NCBI RefSeq assembly: GCF_027941955.1
Contig: NZ_CP115960.1
Location: 1,240,001 to 1,304,000 of the forward strand
Direction of reading: 5' to 3'
Length of the DNA: 64,000 nucleotides
Source: Sphingomonas sp. 7/4-4
GTDB taxonomy: Bacteria > Pseudomonadota > Alphaproteobacteria > Sphingomonadales > Sphingomonadaceae
Below are positions 39,317-49,150 of this stretch, piece after piece. Position numbers and translations under genes: made by a program. The notes under the pieces were generated by a model. It had not been told where the DNA came from, did not search any database, and saw only the letters and a program-made list of their open reading frames with translations. Position 1 is the stretch's first letter; every line of letters begins with the position of its first letter.

Positions 39317-39622
39317 TTAGTTTCCGGACCGATTCAGCGCACCGTTTATCGCGCGCATCTCAGTATCGTGCGTCGCTTTGTTGATATTTCCTGCCTTGAA
39401 GTCGGCGACGCTGCGGCCCCGATATTCGCGAAGCTTCGCGCGGAATTCGGCCGATCTTGCGAACTGATCGTCTTTCGGAAGGATGATCGGCCCCGTCCTC
39501 GGCCCACTGGGCGGCGGTGCGTTTAGGCAAGGCTTGCGGGGCTTCGGCGGACATGTCTCCGTCGCGAGGGCGGATACCGGCAGGATCGATACAATGAAAA
39601 GCAAAGCAACGGAGCGTACCAT
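39317..39622 (-). CDS. Small secreted protein, unknown
   Basis: 101 residues. Signal peptide MVRSVALLFIVSILPVSALA-TE, then a Pro/Cys segment (TCPPKPRKPCLNAPPPSGPRTG) and a charged helix (DDQFARSAEFRAKLREYRGRSVADFKAGNINKATHDTEMRAIN). The two cysteines could pair. Not recognised. Upstream (39623-39747) is a 125-bp stretch clearly richer in A and T than the surroundings, presumably its promoter. Confidence 0.55.
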   Translation of the reverse strand: MVRSVALLFIVSILPVSALATETCPPKPRKPCLNAPPPSGPRTGPIILPKDDQFARSAEFRAKLREYRGRSVADFKAGNINKATHDTEMRAINGALNRSGN

Positions 39623-39747
39623 AAGGACCTCCTATGACATCGAGACCCCATGTTCGGCGCCTATCTCGGAATTAAACCAGTATACTTTCCGCCCAACATT
39701 ATCAAGTATGCAGCAATTCGTATCGATCCACTTGGGAACTATTTCTC

Positions 39748-40924
39748 TCAACGAAAAAGGCGCAGATCGATCGCCTCGGCCATCGCCGTCTCGCCGCGGC
39801 CGTCGGGGTGCAGATTATCCCCGCCCTGCAGATTCGCCGCCAGCCGCTTCGGGTTGGCGGGATCGGCGACGATTTTTTCCATGTCGATCACTGCGTCGAA
39901 ATCCTTCGACGTCCGGATCCAGTTATTGACCTGCACCCGGATCGCCTCGCCCACGGGCGTCGAATAGCCCGCGCCTTCATAAGGCAGGATCGTCATGGCG
40001 TAGATCTTGATCCCGCGCTCATGCGCGCGGATCGCAAGCTGGCGGTAGCCGGCGATCAGCGCTTCGGCAGTGATCGTCGGGCGCGCCACGCCGTTCACGG
40101 GACGGCCCGAATTGCCGATGTCGTTGATCCCTTCGAGCAGCACGACATGGCTGATGCCGGGCACCGACAGCACATCGCGATCGAAGCGCGCAAGCGCGCT
40201 CGGGCCGGTGCCGTTGGCGAGGATGCGGTTGCCCGAGATCGCCTGGGTGATCACGACATGCGGCATCCCCGCCGCGGCGAAGCGCCGGCCGAGCACGTCG
40301 CCCCAGCGGCAGCGCGGCATCGCGTCATTGGCGCAGCCGACATTGTCGGTGATCGAGATCGCCATACGCGACGACTACCGGTCGCGGCTTTGCGGTCAGC
40401 ACGTCGAGGCCTGCAATCAGCGGACGCAGGCGCCATTGCTCGGCAGGCGCGAAATCCTCGGTGGTGTGGTCGCCCGCTGCCGAAACCAGCGTCTTCTGGC
40501 CGCCGACGTCGTGGACCGTGTTGAACGGCGTTGCCTCGGGGAAGAAGAGCGAGACCTCGACCACGTCGAACGCCTTGACCGGCAGCGCAATCGGATCGCT
40601 CACCAAAGGCGCGCTCTCGGGCACGCGCACCGAGGCCTGACCTCCGAAGGTCACGCGCACTGCCTGTCCGCCGGGGAGCCGCACCGTCGCCGCGCCGATC
40701 GTCAGTGCCGGGCCATAATCATTGGCGAGGCGGAGGCGGAGCTGGGCACCGCCCGCACCGACACGAACCGCCGAGCGGATCGTGACGTTCTCGAGCGTCT
40801 TCGCCTGCTCGGCCGGCACCTGCCACATGCTCGCGGTCCAGGCCCGCGTCCAGCGCTCGCCATTCGGTGCCGCCGCGACCAGCAACACTGCCGCAGCCGC
40901 GACGAAAACCCGCATCCCCCGCAT
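39748..40924 (-). CDS. SGNH/GDSL-type hydrolase, exported
   Basis: About 391 residues. Signal peptide MRGMRVFVAAAAVLLVAAA. An N-terminal beta-rich domain (about 25-190) precedes the SGNH domain: block I VVAYGDSITDNVGC with the catalytic Ser, block II ISGNRIL (Gly), block III GINDIGN (Asn), block V DNLHPDGRG (Asp/His). It probably removes acyl or acetyl groups from polysaccharide or lipid. An extra base at 40354-40360 (minus strand GATCTCG for GATTCG, right in the GDS codons) splits the gene; the same miscall occurs in secA and mccA. It is separated from the M13 gene by 21 nt. Confidence 0.86.
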
Positions 40925-40945
40925 CGCTCTCTCCTTTTCGGCTTG

Positions 40946-43018
40946 TTACCAGACCTTCACGCGCTGCTCGGGCTTGAGGAACAATTTCTGCCCCTCCTGC
41001 ACGCCGAACGCGGGATACCAGGCGTCGAGGTTGCGCACCGTCTGGGCACGCCAGCGCGCCGGCGCATGGGCATCGGTGGCGATGCGTGCGCGCAGCGTTT
41101 GCTCGCGCGATTTCTCGCGCCATGCCTGGGCATAAGCGAGGAAGAAGCGCTGGTCGCCGGTGAGCCCGCCGATCACCGGCGCTTCCTTGCCGCCGAGCGA
41201 GGCGTGATACGCCTCATAAGCGGCGGTCAGCCCGGCGACGTCGGCGATGTTCTCGCTCAGCGTCTGCTGGCCGTTGATGAACACGCCCGGCAGCACTTCA
41301 TAGGCATTGAATTGCTTGACCAGCGCCTGCCCGCTCGCCTTGAAGCGCGCCATGTCGGCCGGCGTCCACCAGTTGCGCAGCCGTCCCGTCGCATCGAAAT
41401 TGGCGCCGAGATCGTCGAAACCGTGGCTGATCTCGTGCCCGATCACTGCGCCGATCGCGCCGTAATTGGCCGCCGCATCGGCGCCCGGATCATAGAAAGG
41501 CGCCTGGAGGATCGCGGCGGGGAAGTTGAGCGCGTTCTGCAGCGGCAGATTGACGGCGTTTACCGTCTGCGGCGTCATCCACCATTCGCCGCGATCGGGC
41601 GTCTTGCCGATCTTGGCGAGCTGGTGGCGATATTCGGCGAGCTCTGCGCGGCGCAGATTGCCGACCGGATCGTCGGCCTTGACCTCGAGGCTGGCGTAGC
41701 TGCGCCACGTCTCGGGATAGCCGATTCCGACCTGCATGCCCGCGATCTTCTTGCGCGCTTCGGCCTTGGTCGTCTCCGCCATCCACGGCAGCGCCGCGAC
41801 GCGCTTGTCGAACGCGGCGAGGATGCCCTTCACCATCTGCTGGATGTCCGTCTTGGACGAAGCGGGGAAATAGTCCCTCACGTAGAGCTGGCCCACTGCG
41901 TCGCCGAGCCAGTTGTTGACACTGACGATCGCGCGCTTGTCACGCGGGCGGGCCTTTTGCTGGCCGTTGAGAGTGCGGCTGAAGAAATCGAAATGCGCCT
42001 GATCGAAGGCCGCAGGCAGCACTGCGCTGACTTCGTCGATGCGGTGGAAGGTCAGCCAGTCCTGCCACGCCTGCAGCGGTTCGCTCTCGACCAGCCTGGC
42101 CAGTGCCGCGGTGGTCTGCGGATGCCAGACGACGAAATCCTGCTGCCCGCTTAGGCTCGCGGCATTCCAGAAGGCGTCCCAGTCGATCCCCGGCGCCTTC
42201 TTCGCGAAGTCCGCCTTCTTCCACGGATTGTTTGCCTTGTGGATGTCCTGGCTGGTGACGATGTCGGTATGCGCCCGCGCGATCTTGGTCTCGAGATCGA
42301 ACACGCGCTGCGCCCGGGCATCGGGCTCGGTGATGTTGGCCAGGCTCAGCAGCTTGCCGATATAGGCGCGATACTGGCTGCGGATCGTCGCCATTTCGGG
42401 CTTGTCGGAGAGATAGTAATCGCGATCGGGAAGCCCGAGCCCGCCCTGCAGCACATAGGGCACATTGGCGTCGGGCCGGTCGAGCGCCTGGCTGATGAAC
42501 AGCCCGAACAGGTTCCCGGTCTCGAAATTGGTCGCGTTGAGCGGATCGACATCGGCGCGGATATTGGCGCCGAGCATCGCCGACAGCGCCTTCTTGTCCG
42601 CCAGTTCCGCGATGGAATCCATCTCGGCGCCCAGCGGCGAAAGCCCGTGCTGCTCGATCGCGGCGGTATCGGTGAATGCGTTGTACCAATCGGCGATGCG
42701 CCGCTGATCGGTGCCCGGCGCGGCGTTGGCCTTGAGCGCTGCCTGGATGATCGCGGCGTTGTTCGCCTCGGCCTTGTTGTAGACTTCGAGGAATGCGCCG
42801 ACGCTCGAGCGGTCGGCCGGGATCTCGGTCTTCGCGCGCCAGCCGCCATTGGCGCGCTCTTCGAAATCGTCGCCGGGGTTTACGCTCTTGTTCAGCCCCG
42901 CGACGTCTACACCGATGCCGGTGCCGGCGGTCGCCGTGGTGCCGTTGTCGGCCGGCGTTCCGGGCGTACAGGCCGCGGTTGCGAGAAGAAGTGCAAACAA
43001 CGCTGCGCGAGTCGTCAC
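40946..43018 (-). CDS. M13 family zinc metallopeptidase (neprilysin-like) lipoprotein
   Basis: 690 residues, intact. Lipobox LATAAC puts the acylated Cys at about 17. Zinc ligands: GAVIGHEISHGFDD (HExxH, about 530) and TLSENIADVAGL (ENxAD, about 592). NNWLGDAVGQLYV and the C-terminal NLDAWYPAFGVQEGQKLFLKPEQRVKVW are family-typical, with VKVW last. It acts in the periplasm on small peptides. Such genes are often near outer-membrane transport genes in sphingomonads; here it precedes an SGNH hydrolase. Confidence 0.92.
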   Translation of the reverse strand: MTTRAALFALLLATAACTPGTPADNGTTATAGTGIGVDVAGLNKSVNPGDDFEERANGGWRAKTEIPADRSSVGAFLEVYNKAEANNAAIIQAALKANAAPGTDQRRIADWYNAFTDTAAIEQHGLSPLGAEMDSIAELADKKALSAMLGANIRADVDPLNATNFETGNLFGLFISQALDRPDANVPYVLQGGLGLPDRDYYLSDKPEMATIRSQYRAYIGKLLSLANITEPDARAQRVFDLETKIARAHTDIVTSQDIHKANNPWKKADFAKKAPGIDWDAFWNAASLSGQQDFVVWHPQTTAALARLVESEPLQAWQDWLTFHRIDEVSAVLPAAFDQAHFDFFSRTLNGQQKARPRDKRAIVSVNNWLGDAVGQLYVRDYFPASSKTDIQQMVKGILAAFDKRVAALPWMAETTKAEARKKIAGMQVGIGYPETWRSYASLEVKADDPVGNLRRAELAEYRHQLAKIGKTPDRGEWWMTPQTVNAVNLPLQNALNFPAAILQAPFYDPGADAAANYGAIGAVIGHEISHGFDDLGANFDATGRLRNWWTPADMARFKASGQALVKQFNAYEVLPGVFINGQQTLSENIADVAGLTAAYEAYHASLGGKEAPVIGGLTGDQRFFLAYAQAWREKSREQTLRARIATDAHAPARWRAQTVRNLDAWYPAFGVQEGQKLFLKPEQRVKVW

Positions 43019-43143
43019 GTTCGGGCTCTCCTTTCAGGTCCGTTCGTGCAGGGTGCTACTCCTGCGCGAACGCGCGCGCCAGTCTTCCCAAGTCGCCGGG
43101 GCCGGTGTAGGCAGGGAAAAACTAGGACAGGAAGGATGCCCTA

Positions 43144-44783
43144 ATGAGCGCTCCGGTGCTCGACAGCAAGGTATCGCTCGAGGGAGAGGAATATCGCGCC
43201 CGCGCCGCGTACAACCGCGCGCTGGCCGAGCGGCTGCGGGCCGATGTCGCGAAGGCGGCCCTCGGCGGATCGGAAGCGGCGCGCGAACGCCACACCAGCC
43301 GCGGCAAGCTGTTGCCCCGCGAACGCGTCAAACGGTTGCTCGATCCGGGCAGCCCGTTTCTCGAAATCGGCCAGCTCGCCGCCTGCGACATGTACGAAGG
43401 CGAGGTCCCCGGCGCGGGGATGATCGCCGGCATCGGCCGGGTCTCCGGGCGCATGTGCATGATCGTGTGCAACGACGCGACGGTGAAGGGCGGCACTTAT
43501 TATCCGATGACGGTCAAGAAGCATCTCCGCGCGCAGGAGATCGCCGAGGCTAATCGCCTGCCCTGCATCTATCTCGTCGATTCGGGCGGCGCGAACCTGC
43601 CGCACCAGGCCGAGGTGTTCCCTGATCGCGATCATTTCGGCCGGATCTTCTTCAATCAGGCCAATATGTCCGCGCTCGGCATCCCGCAGATCGCCTGCGT
43701 GATGGGCAGCTGCACCGCGGGCGGCGCCTATGTCCCGGCGATGAGCGACGAGAGTGTCATCGTCCGCAACCAGGGCACGATCTTCCTTGCCGGCCCGCCG
43801 CTGGTGAAGGCCGCGACGGGCGAAGTGATCAGCGCCGAGGATCTCGGCGGCGGCGACCTGCATGGGCGCAAGTCCGGCGTAGTCGACCATGTCGCCGAGA
43901 ATGACGAGCATGCCCTGACCATCGTCCGCGACATCGTCAGCCATCTGGGCTCTGCTTGTGCTCCGGCGCAGGCCGGAGCCCTGGCCGCCAACGCTCCGGC
44001 CTCCGCCGGAGCACTCCGGGAGCCTCGGCCACCGAAGTACGATGTGGAAGAACTCTACGGCATCATCCCCGAGGATGTCCGCGCGCCCTATGACGTCCAC
44101 GAAGTGATCGCGCGGATCGTCGACGGCAGCGAATTCCACGAATTCAAGGCGCTGTACGGCACCAGCCTGGTCTGCGGCTTCGCGCATATCTGGGGCATGC
44201 CGGTCGGCATCATCGCCAATAACGGCATCCTGTTCTCCGAAAGCGCGCAAAAGGGCGCGCATTTCGTCGAGCTCGCCTGCCAGCGTCGCATCCCCTGCTA
44301 TTCCTCCAGAACATCTCGGGCTTCATGGTCGGCGGCAAATACGAGGCAGAAGGCATTGCGAAACATGGCGCAAAGCTCGTCACCGCAGTCGCCACCGCCA
44401 CCGTACCCAAGATCACGGTGCTGATCGGCGGCAGCTTCGGTGCGGGCAATTACGGCATGTGCGGGCGCGCTTATTCGCCGCGCTTCCTGTTCAGCTGGCC
44501 CAACAGCCGCATCTCTGTGATGGGCGGCGAACAGGCGGCGAGCGTGCTCGCGACGGTCCACCGCGACGCCGAGAAATGGACGCCCGAGGAAGCCGAAGCC
44601 TTCAAGGCCCCGATCCGCCAGCGCTACGAGGACGAAGGCAATCCGTGGCACGCCACGGCGCGGCTCTGGGACGACGGCATCATCGACCCTGCGCAGACAC
44701 GCGACGTGCTCGGCCTGGCGCTGGCCGCGACGCTCAACGCACCGATCCCCGAACGCCCGGCATTCGGCGTGTTTCGGATGTAA
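43144..44783 (+). CDS. mccB: 3-methylcrotonyl-CoA carboxylase beta subunit
   Basis: Carboxyltransferase that moves CO2 from biotin to 3-methylcrotonyl-CoA. About 546 residues. Signatures: [11 protein letters not shown] (about 58), [27 protein letters not shown] (about 145), [17 protein letters not shown] (about 185), [22 protein letters not shown] (about 430) and [13 protein letters not shown] 57-bp palindrome is inserted in frame at 43958-44014 (about residues 272-291). A C is lost near 44300 (CGCATCCCCTGC), and repair gives [16 protein letters not shown]. With ivd upstream and mccA downstream it serves leucine degradation. Confidence 0.92.
43958..44014. repeat. Palindromic repeat inserted in frame within mccB
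   Basis: Two 22-bp arms, 43958-43979 and 43993-44014, are reverse complements with one mismatch (both contain GCTCCGGC and GCCGGAGC), separated by 13 bp. It adds about 20 residues of Ala/Gly/Pro-rich sequence ([20 protein letters not shown]) to the linker before [14 protein letters not shown], in frame and without a stop. Confidence 0.8.
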
Positions 44784-44805
44784 TGAGGGGCAGCCTCCCA
44801 CTATT

Positions 44806-44826
44806 CCCCCGAGACTTGCTCGGGGG
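44806..44826 (+). other. Hairpin between mccB and the next gene
   Basis: CCCCCGAG-ACTTG-CTCGGGGG, eight perfect pairs, not followed by T. It overlaps the ribosome-binding zone (GGGGGAGGA) of the downstream NTF2-like gene and could lower its translation or stabilise the mRNA end. Confidence 0.5.
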
Positions 44827-44845
44827 AGGATCTGAAAGGTCCGCT

Positions 44846-45352
44846 ATGAAGCTTGTTGTCGCAGTCGCCCTCGGCCTTCTCGCCCCTCTCCCTGCGCTGG
44901 CGCAAACCACTCCCGTCGCGCCGATCGTGAAGGGCACCGCCCTGCCCCCGCCCGCTTCCGAGGAAGCTGCGGTGCTCGCCCCGATCAACGGGCTGTTCGC
45001 CGCGATCGCCGCGCGCGACGGCCAGGCGGCGCTGCCCTTTGTCCGCGCCGAGGGGCGTGCCACCGCCGCCGGCAACAAGCCCGACGGCACGCCCGTGGTG
45101 AACAGCCGCAGCTGGGCCGATTTCGCCGCCGGGCTCAAGCCGGGCGCCGAGAAATTCGAAGAGCGGATGCCCAGCCCGGCGATCGAAGTCGACGGCGATA
45201 TCGCAATGGCCTGGGGCGACTATGTCTTCCTGGTCGACGGCAAGGCCGTGCATTGCGGAGTCAATCACTTCGATCTGATCCGCGAGAACGGCACGTGGAA
45301 GGTGCTCAACGTCACCTGGTCGCGCCGCACGACAGGCTGCCCGGGCCAGTGA
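44846..45352 (+). CDS. Exported NTF2-like (SnoaL-type) protein
   Basis: 168 residues. Signal peptide MKLVVAVALGLLAPLPALA-QT. Then an NTF2-like cone fold: EAAVLAPINGLFAAIAARDGQAALPFV, MAWGDYVFLVDGKAVHCGVNHFDLIRENGTWKVLNVTWSRRTTGCPG. The HxxFDL...WKV-N-TW C-terminal pattern is that of nuclear-transport-factor-2 family ketosteroid-isomerase-like proteins. No catalytic residues could be assigned. Its TGA overlaps the GTG of a paralogue. It sits inside the mcc gene run without known function there. Confidence 0.7.
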   Translation: MKLVVAVALGLLAPLPALAQTTPVAPIVKGTALPPPASEEAAVLAPINGLFAAIAARDGQAALPFVRAEGRATAAGNKPDGTPVVNSRSWADFAAGLKPGAEKFEERMPSPAIEVDGDIAMAWGDYVFLVDGKAVHCGVNHFDLIRENGTWKVLNVTWSRRTTGCPGQ

Positions 45353-45825
45353 GCCTCGCATTGCTTCTCGGCGCCCTGATGGCGCTCTCGCCGGCCGACA
45401 CCGGCGCCCTCATGACGCTCTCTCCGGCCGACGCCGAGCAAGCCAAAGTGCTGGCGACGATCGACGCGGCCTTCGCCGGCATCACCGCGCGCGACAGCGC
45501 GGCGATTGCGGCGCAGCTTCGCGCCACCGGCACCGCGACGGTCATCATGGAGAAGCCCGACGGCACGCGGACCGTGCGCAACGTGCCACTGGCCGCCTGG
45601 GCCGAGGCATCTCCCGGCAAGGAGCGCTACGAGGAGCGCATGATCGCGCCGGAAATTCGGGTGGAAGGCGAAATGGCGAGCGTCTGGGGGCCTTACACCT
45701 TCGCGATCGACGGCACGGTGCGCCATTGCGGCTTCCAGCATTTCGATCTGGTGCGCGAGACGGGGCAATGGAAAATCCAGAACGTCACCTGGTCGGTGCG
45801 CATCGCGGGATGCCCGGCAAAATGA
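45349..45825 (+). CDS. Second NTF2-like protein, paralogue of the upstream gene
   Basis: 158 residues. GTG start at 45349 overlaps the previous stop. The same fold and ending ([31 protein letters not shown]) as its neighbour show a tandem gene duplication. The N-terminus contains a nearly perfect 30-33 bp direct repeat, encoding [11 protein letters not shown] then [11 protein letters not shown]. Its signal peptide is therefore odd: [15 protein letters not shown] is hydrophobic but lacks a basic n-region. Export is uncertain. Ends in ATGA overlapping the next gene. Confidence 0.7.
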   Translation: MSLALLLGALMALSPADTGALMTLSPADAEQAKVLATIDAAFAGITARDSAAIAAQLRATGTATVIMEKPDGTRTVRNVPLAAWAEASPGKERYEERMIAPEIRVEGEMASVWGPYTFAIDGTVRHCGFQHFDLVRETGQWKIQNVTWSVRIAGCPAK

Positions 45826-46145
45826 CCCGCGACACGCTCTTCCTGCTCGAGCACGAATTCGCCGATCCCGCGCTGGGCGGCGAACGCGTCTTCTATTGCA
45901 AGGACTGCATGACGATCGAAGGCCTGCTCGCGACCTTCCCCGAGCGCGCCGCCGCTATCGACGTGGTCCGCGTGCCCTGGCCGCGGCCGCGCGCGGCAGT
46001 CGTCGCGGCGATCGGCGAGGCCAACCAGAATTTGCCCGCGCTCGTGTGGCCAAAAGAAGACGGCAGTTTTGGTTTCGCCAACGAAATCGAAGCACTGCTC
46101 GCCGCTCTCGCGGAGCGCCACGGCTTTCCGGAGCGGCATCCATGA
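45822..46145 (+). CDS. DUF3088 domain protein
   Basis: 107 residues: [76 protein letters not shown]. The YCxxCxxIEGLL motif near residue 28 in a thioredoxin-like arrangement, and RPRxxVVxxIGExNQxLPxLV, define the DUF3088 family. It looks like a glutaredoxin-type fold with a CxxC. Role unknown. It overlaps both neighbours by 4 nt (ATGA), so it is made together with MccA. Confidence 0.8.
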   Translation: MTRDTLFLLEHEFADPALGGERVFYCKDCMTIEGLLATFPERAAAIDVVRVPWPRPRAAVVAAIGEANQNLPALVWPKEDGSFGFANEIEALLAALAERHGFPERHP

Positions 46146-48079
46146 TCGAATCCCTCCTCATCGCCAATCGCGGCGAGATCGCCTGCCGGATCATCCGCAC
46201 CGCGCGGGAAATGGGCATCCGCACGGTCGCGGTCTATTCGGATGCCGACGCGAAGGCGCTGCACGTGCGGCAGGCCGACGAGGCAGTGCATATCGGCCCT
46301 TCCCCGGCGCGTGAGAGCTATCTGGTCGGCGACAAGATCATCGCCGCGGCCAAGGCTACGGCCGCGCAGGCGATCCATCCCGGCTATGGCTTCCTCTCCG
46401 AAAATGCCGATTTCGCACAGGCGGTGATCGATGCGGGACTGGTCTGGGTGGGCCCCCGGCCCGACAGCATCCGTGCGATGGGCCTCAAGGACGCCGCCAA
46501 GGCGCGGATGATCGCCGCCGGCGTGCCGGTAACGCCCGGCTATCTCGGCGAGGACCAGTCGCCCGATCGGCTCAAGGCAGAGGCCGACGCGATCGGCTAT
46601 CCGGTGCTGATCAAGGCCGTGGCGGGCGGCGGCGGCAAGGGCATGCGCCGAGTCGACGCGAGTGCCGACTTCAACGACGCGCTCGCCAGCTGCAAGCGCG
46701 AGGCGGCTTCGTCGTTCGGCGACGATCGGGTGCTGCTCGAGAAATACATCCTCTCGCCGCGCCATATCGAAGTGCAGGTGTTCGGCGATAGCCACGGCAA
46801 TGTCGTCCACCTCTTCGAGCGCGACTGTTCGCTCCAGCGCCGCCACCAGAAAGTGATCGAGGAGGCCCCGCCCCCGGCATGGACGAAGCGACACGCGAAG
46901 CGATCTGCGCCGCCGCGGTGCGCGCGGCCAAGGCAGTCGACTATGTCGGCGCGGGCACGATCGAATTCATCGCCGACGCGTCCGAAGGCCTGCGCGCCGA
47001 CCGCATCTGGTTCATGGAGATGAACACGCGGCTGCAGGTCGAGCATCCGGTAACCGAGGAGATCACCGGGCAGGATCTGGTCGAATGGCAGCTGCGGGTG
47101 GCGAGCGGCGAGGAACTGCCGAAGCGGCAGGAGGAGCTGGCGATCCAGGGCTGGGCGATGGAGGCGCGGTTGTACGCGGAGGATCCGGCCAAGGGGTTTC
47201 TGCCGAGCATCGGCCGGCTCGATTTCTTCGATATCGGCGAGGCGCACTTCGTCCGGATCGAAACGGGCGTCACGCTTGGCAGTGAAATCTCGTCTTTTTA
47301 TGATCCGATGATCGCCAAGATCGTCAGTCATGGCGATCTCGCGCGCAAGCGCCGCGCGATCCCTGCGCACGGCCTGTTACAACACGGTCATCGCGCCGGT
47401 GAAGACTAACGCAGCCTTCCTCGCGCGCTGCCTTTCGGCCCCCGACTTCCTCGCCGGGGATCTTGATACCGGCTTCATCGCCCGGCACGAAGCCGCGCTG
47501 GCCGGATCCGGCGCGCCTTCGCAAGCCGTGATCGATTCTGCGGCAATGGCAGTGCTGTATGACGAGATGGGGGATGCCGAATCCGTTCAGCTCTGGCGCT
47601 ATGAGAGCCGTCGTGAGCCTCGGCCCTATCCCGGTTCGACCTGGCGCAGCCTAGCCGGATTCCGCATTAACGGGCCTCGACGCATGCGGATCGGACTTCG
47701 CTATGAAGGCGAAAGCTATGCGATCGATCGTCCCGTCGAGAAACCTGCAATGCTGTCGACCATCATCAGGGGGCACCAGATACTGGTGGCGGACATGGGA
47801 GAGAGTTTCCTGTTCCGCCGTGAGCGAACCGACGGGGCTGCGGGAGCCGGCGTCGCCGACGGCGCAATCCTCGCCCCGATGCCGGGCCGCATTACCGCCG
47901 TCGAAGTCGCGACCGGCGACACCGTCACCAAGGGCCAGCGCCTCGTCACACTCGAAGCGATGAAGATGGAGCATGGGATGACAGCGCCGTTCGACGGCAT
48001 GGTCGCCGAACTCAACGCCATAGCCGGCGCGCAGGTGAGCGAGGGCACATTGCTGGTGAAAATCGACAAGCTCGCCTAA
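46142..48079 (+). CDS. mccA: 3-methylcrotonyl-CoA carboxylase alpha subunit (biotin)
   Basis: Carboxylates its own biotin with ATP and bicarbonate. About 645 residues. Biotin carboxylase N-domain ([20 protein letters not shown]), ATP-grasp loop [14 protein letters not shown] (about 160), active-site [15 protein letters not shown] (about 285), middle BT domain, and C-terminal biotinyl domain with EAMKMEHG (biotin Lys, about 610). Two indels: a C lost near 46875 (GAGGCCCCGCCCCCGGC) and an extra base at 47335-47341 (GATCTCG for GATTCG; repair gives [19 protein letters not shown]). Start overlaps DUF3088. Confidence 0.94.
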
Positions 48080-48080
48080 C

Positions 48081-48159
48081 CGTCACCCCGGCGAAAGCCG
48101 GGGCCCAGAGTCGCGGGCGGGACGACACGAAACCCGGGATCCCGGCTTGCACTGGGACG
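48081..48159. repeat. Dispersed palindromic repeat, copy 4 (degenerate right arm)
   Basis: Left arm CGTCACCCCGGCGAAAGCCG identical to copy 1. The right arm is eroded (CCCGGCTTGCACTGGGACG). It lies directly after the mccA stop. Confidence 0.75.
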
Positions 48160-48175
48160 AAGAAGTGGGAGCAAG

Positions 48176-48676
48176 ATGGACAGCCCGACTATTGCGACCC
48201 GGAACGGCAATGCCGGCGCGCTCCTGTTCCGCGACGCGACGCGCGCCGACCTTCCCGCGATCGTCCAACTGCTCTGGGACGACGAAACCGCGCGCCACCG
48301 CGAGGACCCGAGCGAGCCGCTCGACCCGCGCTACATCGCCGCGTTCGAGGCGATCCATGCCGATCCCAACCAGCGCCTGATCGTCGCCGAACTCGACGTC
48401 CGCATCATCGGCACGATGCAACTGAGCTTCCTTCCCGGCCTGTCGTTTCGCGGATCATGGCGCGGGCTGATCGAGGCGGTGCGGATCGCCGGCGACTTGC
48501 GCGGCCGGCGGCTCGGCGAGCAAATGATCCTCTGGGCGGTCGAGCAATGCCGCGCGCGCGATTGCAAGCTCGTCCAGCTCACTTCCACGGCGACACGCAC
48601 CGCGGCGCATCGATTCTATGCCCGGCTCGGCTTCGTCCAGAGCCATGTCGGCATGAAACTCCATCTGAGGGACTGA
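48176..48676 (+). CDS. GNAT-family N-acetyltransferase
   Basis: 166 residues. Acetyl-CoA site: IEAVRIAGDLRGRRLGEQMILWAVEQC (V-x-x-x-x-[RQ]-G-x-[GA] region about 98-118), then LVQLTSTATRTAAHRFYARLGFV (about 128-150). Begins RDATRADLPAIVQLLWDD. Substrate unknown. It follows mccA across a repeat and precedes a MaoC-type gene by 5 nt, so the latter two are probably cotranscribed. Confidence 0.85.
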   Translation: MDSPTIATRNGNAGALLFRDATRADLPAIVQLLWDDETARHREDPSEPLDPRYIAAFEAIHADPNQRLIVAELDVRIIGTMQLSFLPGLSFRGSWRGLIEAVRIAGDLRGRRLGEQMILWAVEQCRARDCKLVQLTSTATRTAAHRFYARLGFVQSHVGMKLHLRD

Positions 48677-48681
48677 GACCA

Positions 48682-49134
48682 ATGGCCGGACGCTTCTTCG
48701 ATGAATGGCTGGTAGGCGACCGAGTGGAGCACAGCTTGCGCCGAACGGTGACCGAGACCGACAACCTGCTGTTCTCCACGCTCACCCACAACACCCAGCC
48801 GCTCCACATCGACGCCGAGGCAGCCAAGGCGAGCGAGTTCGGCCAGATCCTCGTCAACGGCACTTTTACGTTCAGCCTGATGGTGGGGATCACCGTGGGC
48901 GACACCACGGCGGGGACGCTCGTCGCCAATCTCGGCTACGACAAGCTGGTGATGCCCAAGCCGGTGTTCCTCGGCGATACCTTGCATGCGTCGAGCGAAG
49001 TGACCGAAGTCCGCGCCAGCAAGTCGCGGCCCGGCCAGGGGATCGTCACCTGGCGCCACCAGATGCACAACCAGCGCGACGAACTGGTCTGCGAATGCCT
49101 GCGTTCGGCGCTGTTGCGGAGCCGGGCCGCCTGA
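48682..49134 (+). CDS. MaoC-family (R)-specific enoyl-CoA hydratase-like protein
   Basis: 150 residues, hot-dog fold. FFDEWLVGDRVEHSLRRTVTETDNLLFSTLTHNTQPLHIDAEAA contains the hydratase-2 catalytic pattern (D near the first helix, H in PLHID at about residue 42). NGTFTFSLMVGITVGDTT and DTLHASSEV follow. As no crotonase-type methylglutaconyl-CoA hydratase is seen in this leucine cluster, this protein could act on a related acyl-CoA, but members of this subgroup hydrate varied substrates. Confidence 0.85.
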   Translation: MAGRFFDEWLVGDRVEHSLRRTVTETDNLLFSTLTHNTQPLHIDAEAAKASEFGQILVNGTFTFSLMVGITVGDTTAGTLVANLGYDKLVMPKPVFLGDTLHASSEVTEVRASKSRPGQGIVTWRHQMHNQRDELVCECLRSALLRSRAA

Positions 49135-49150
49135 GCGACGTTGGAGGGCG

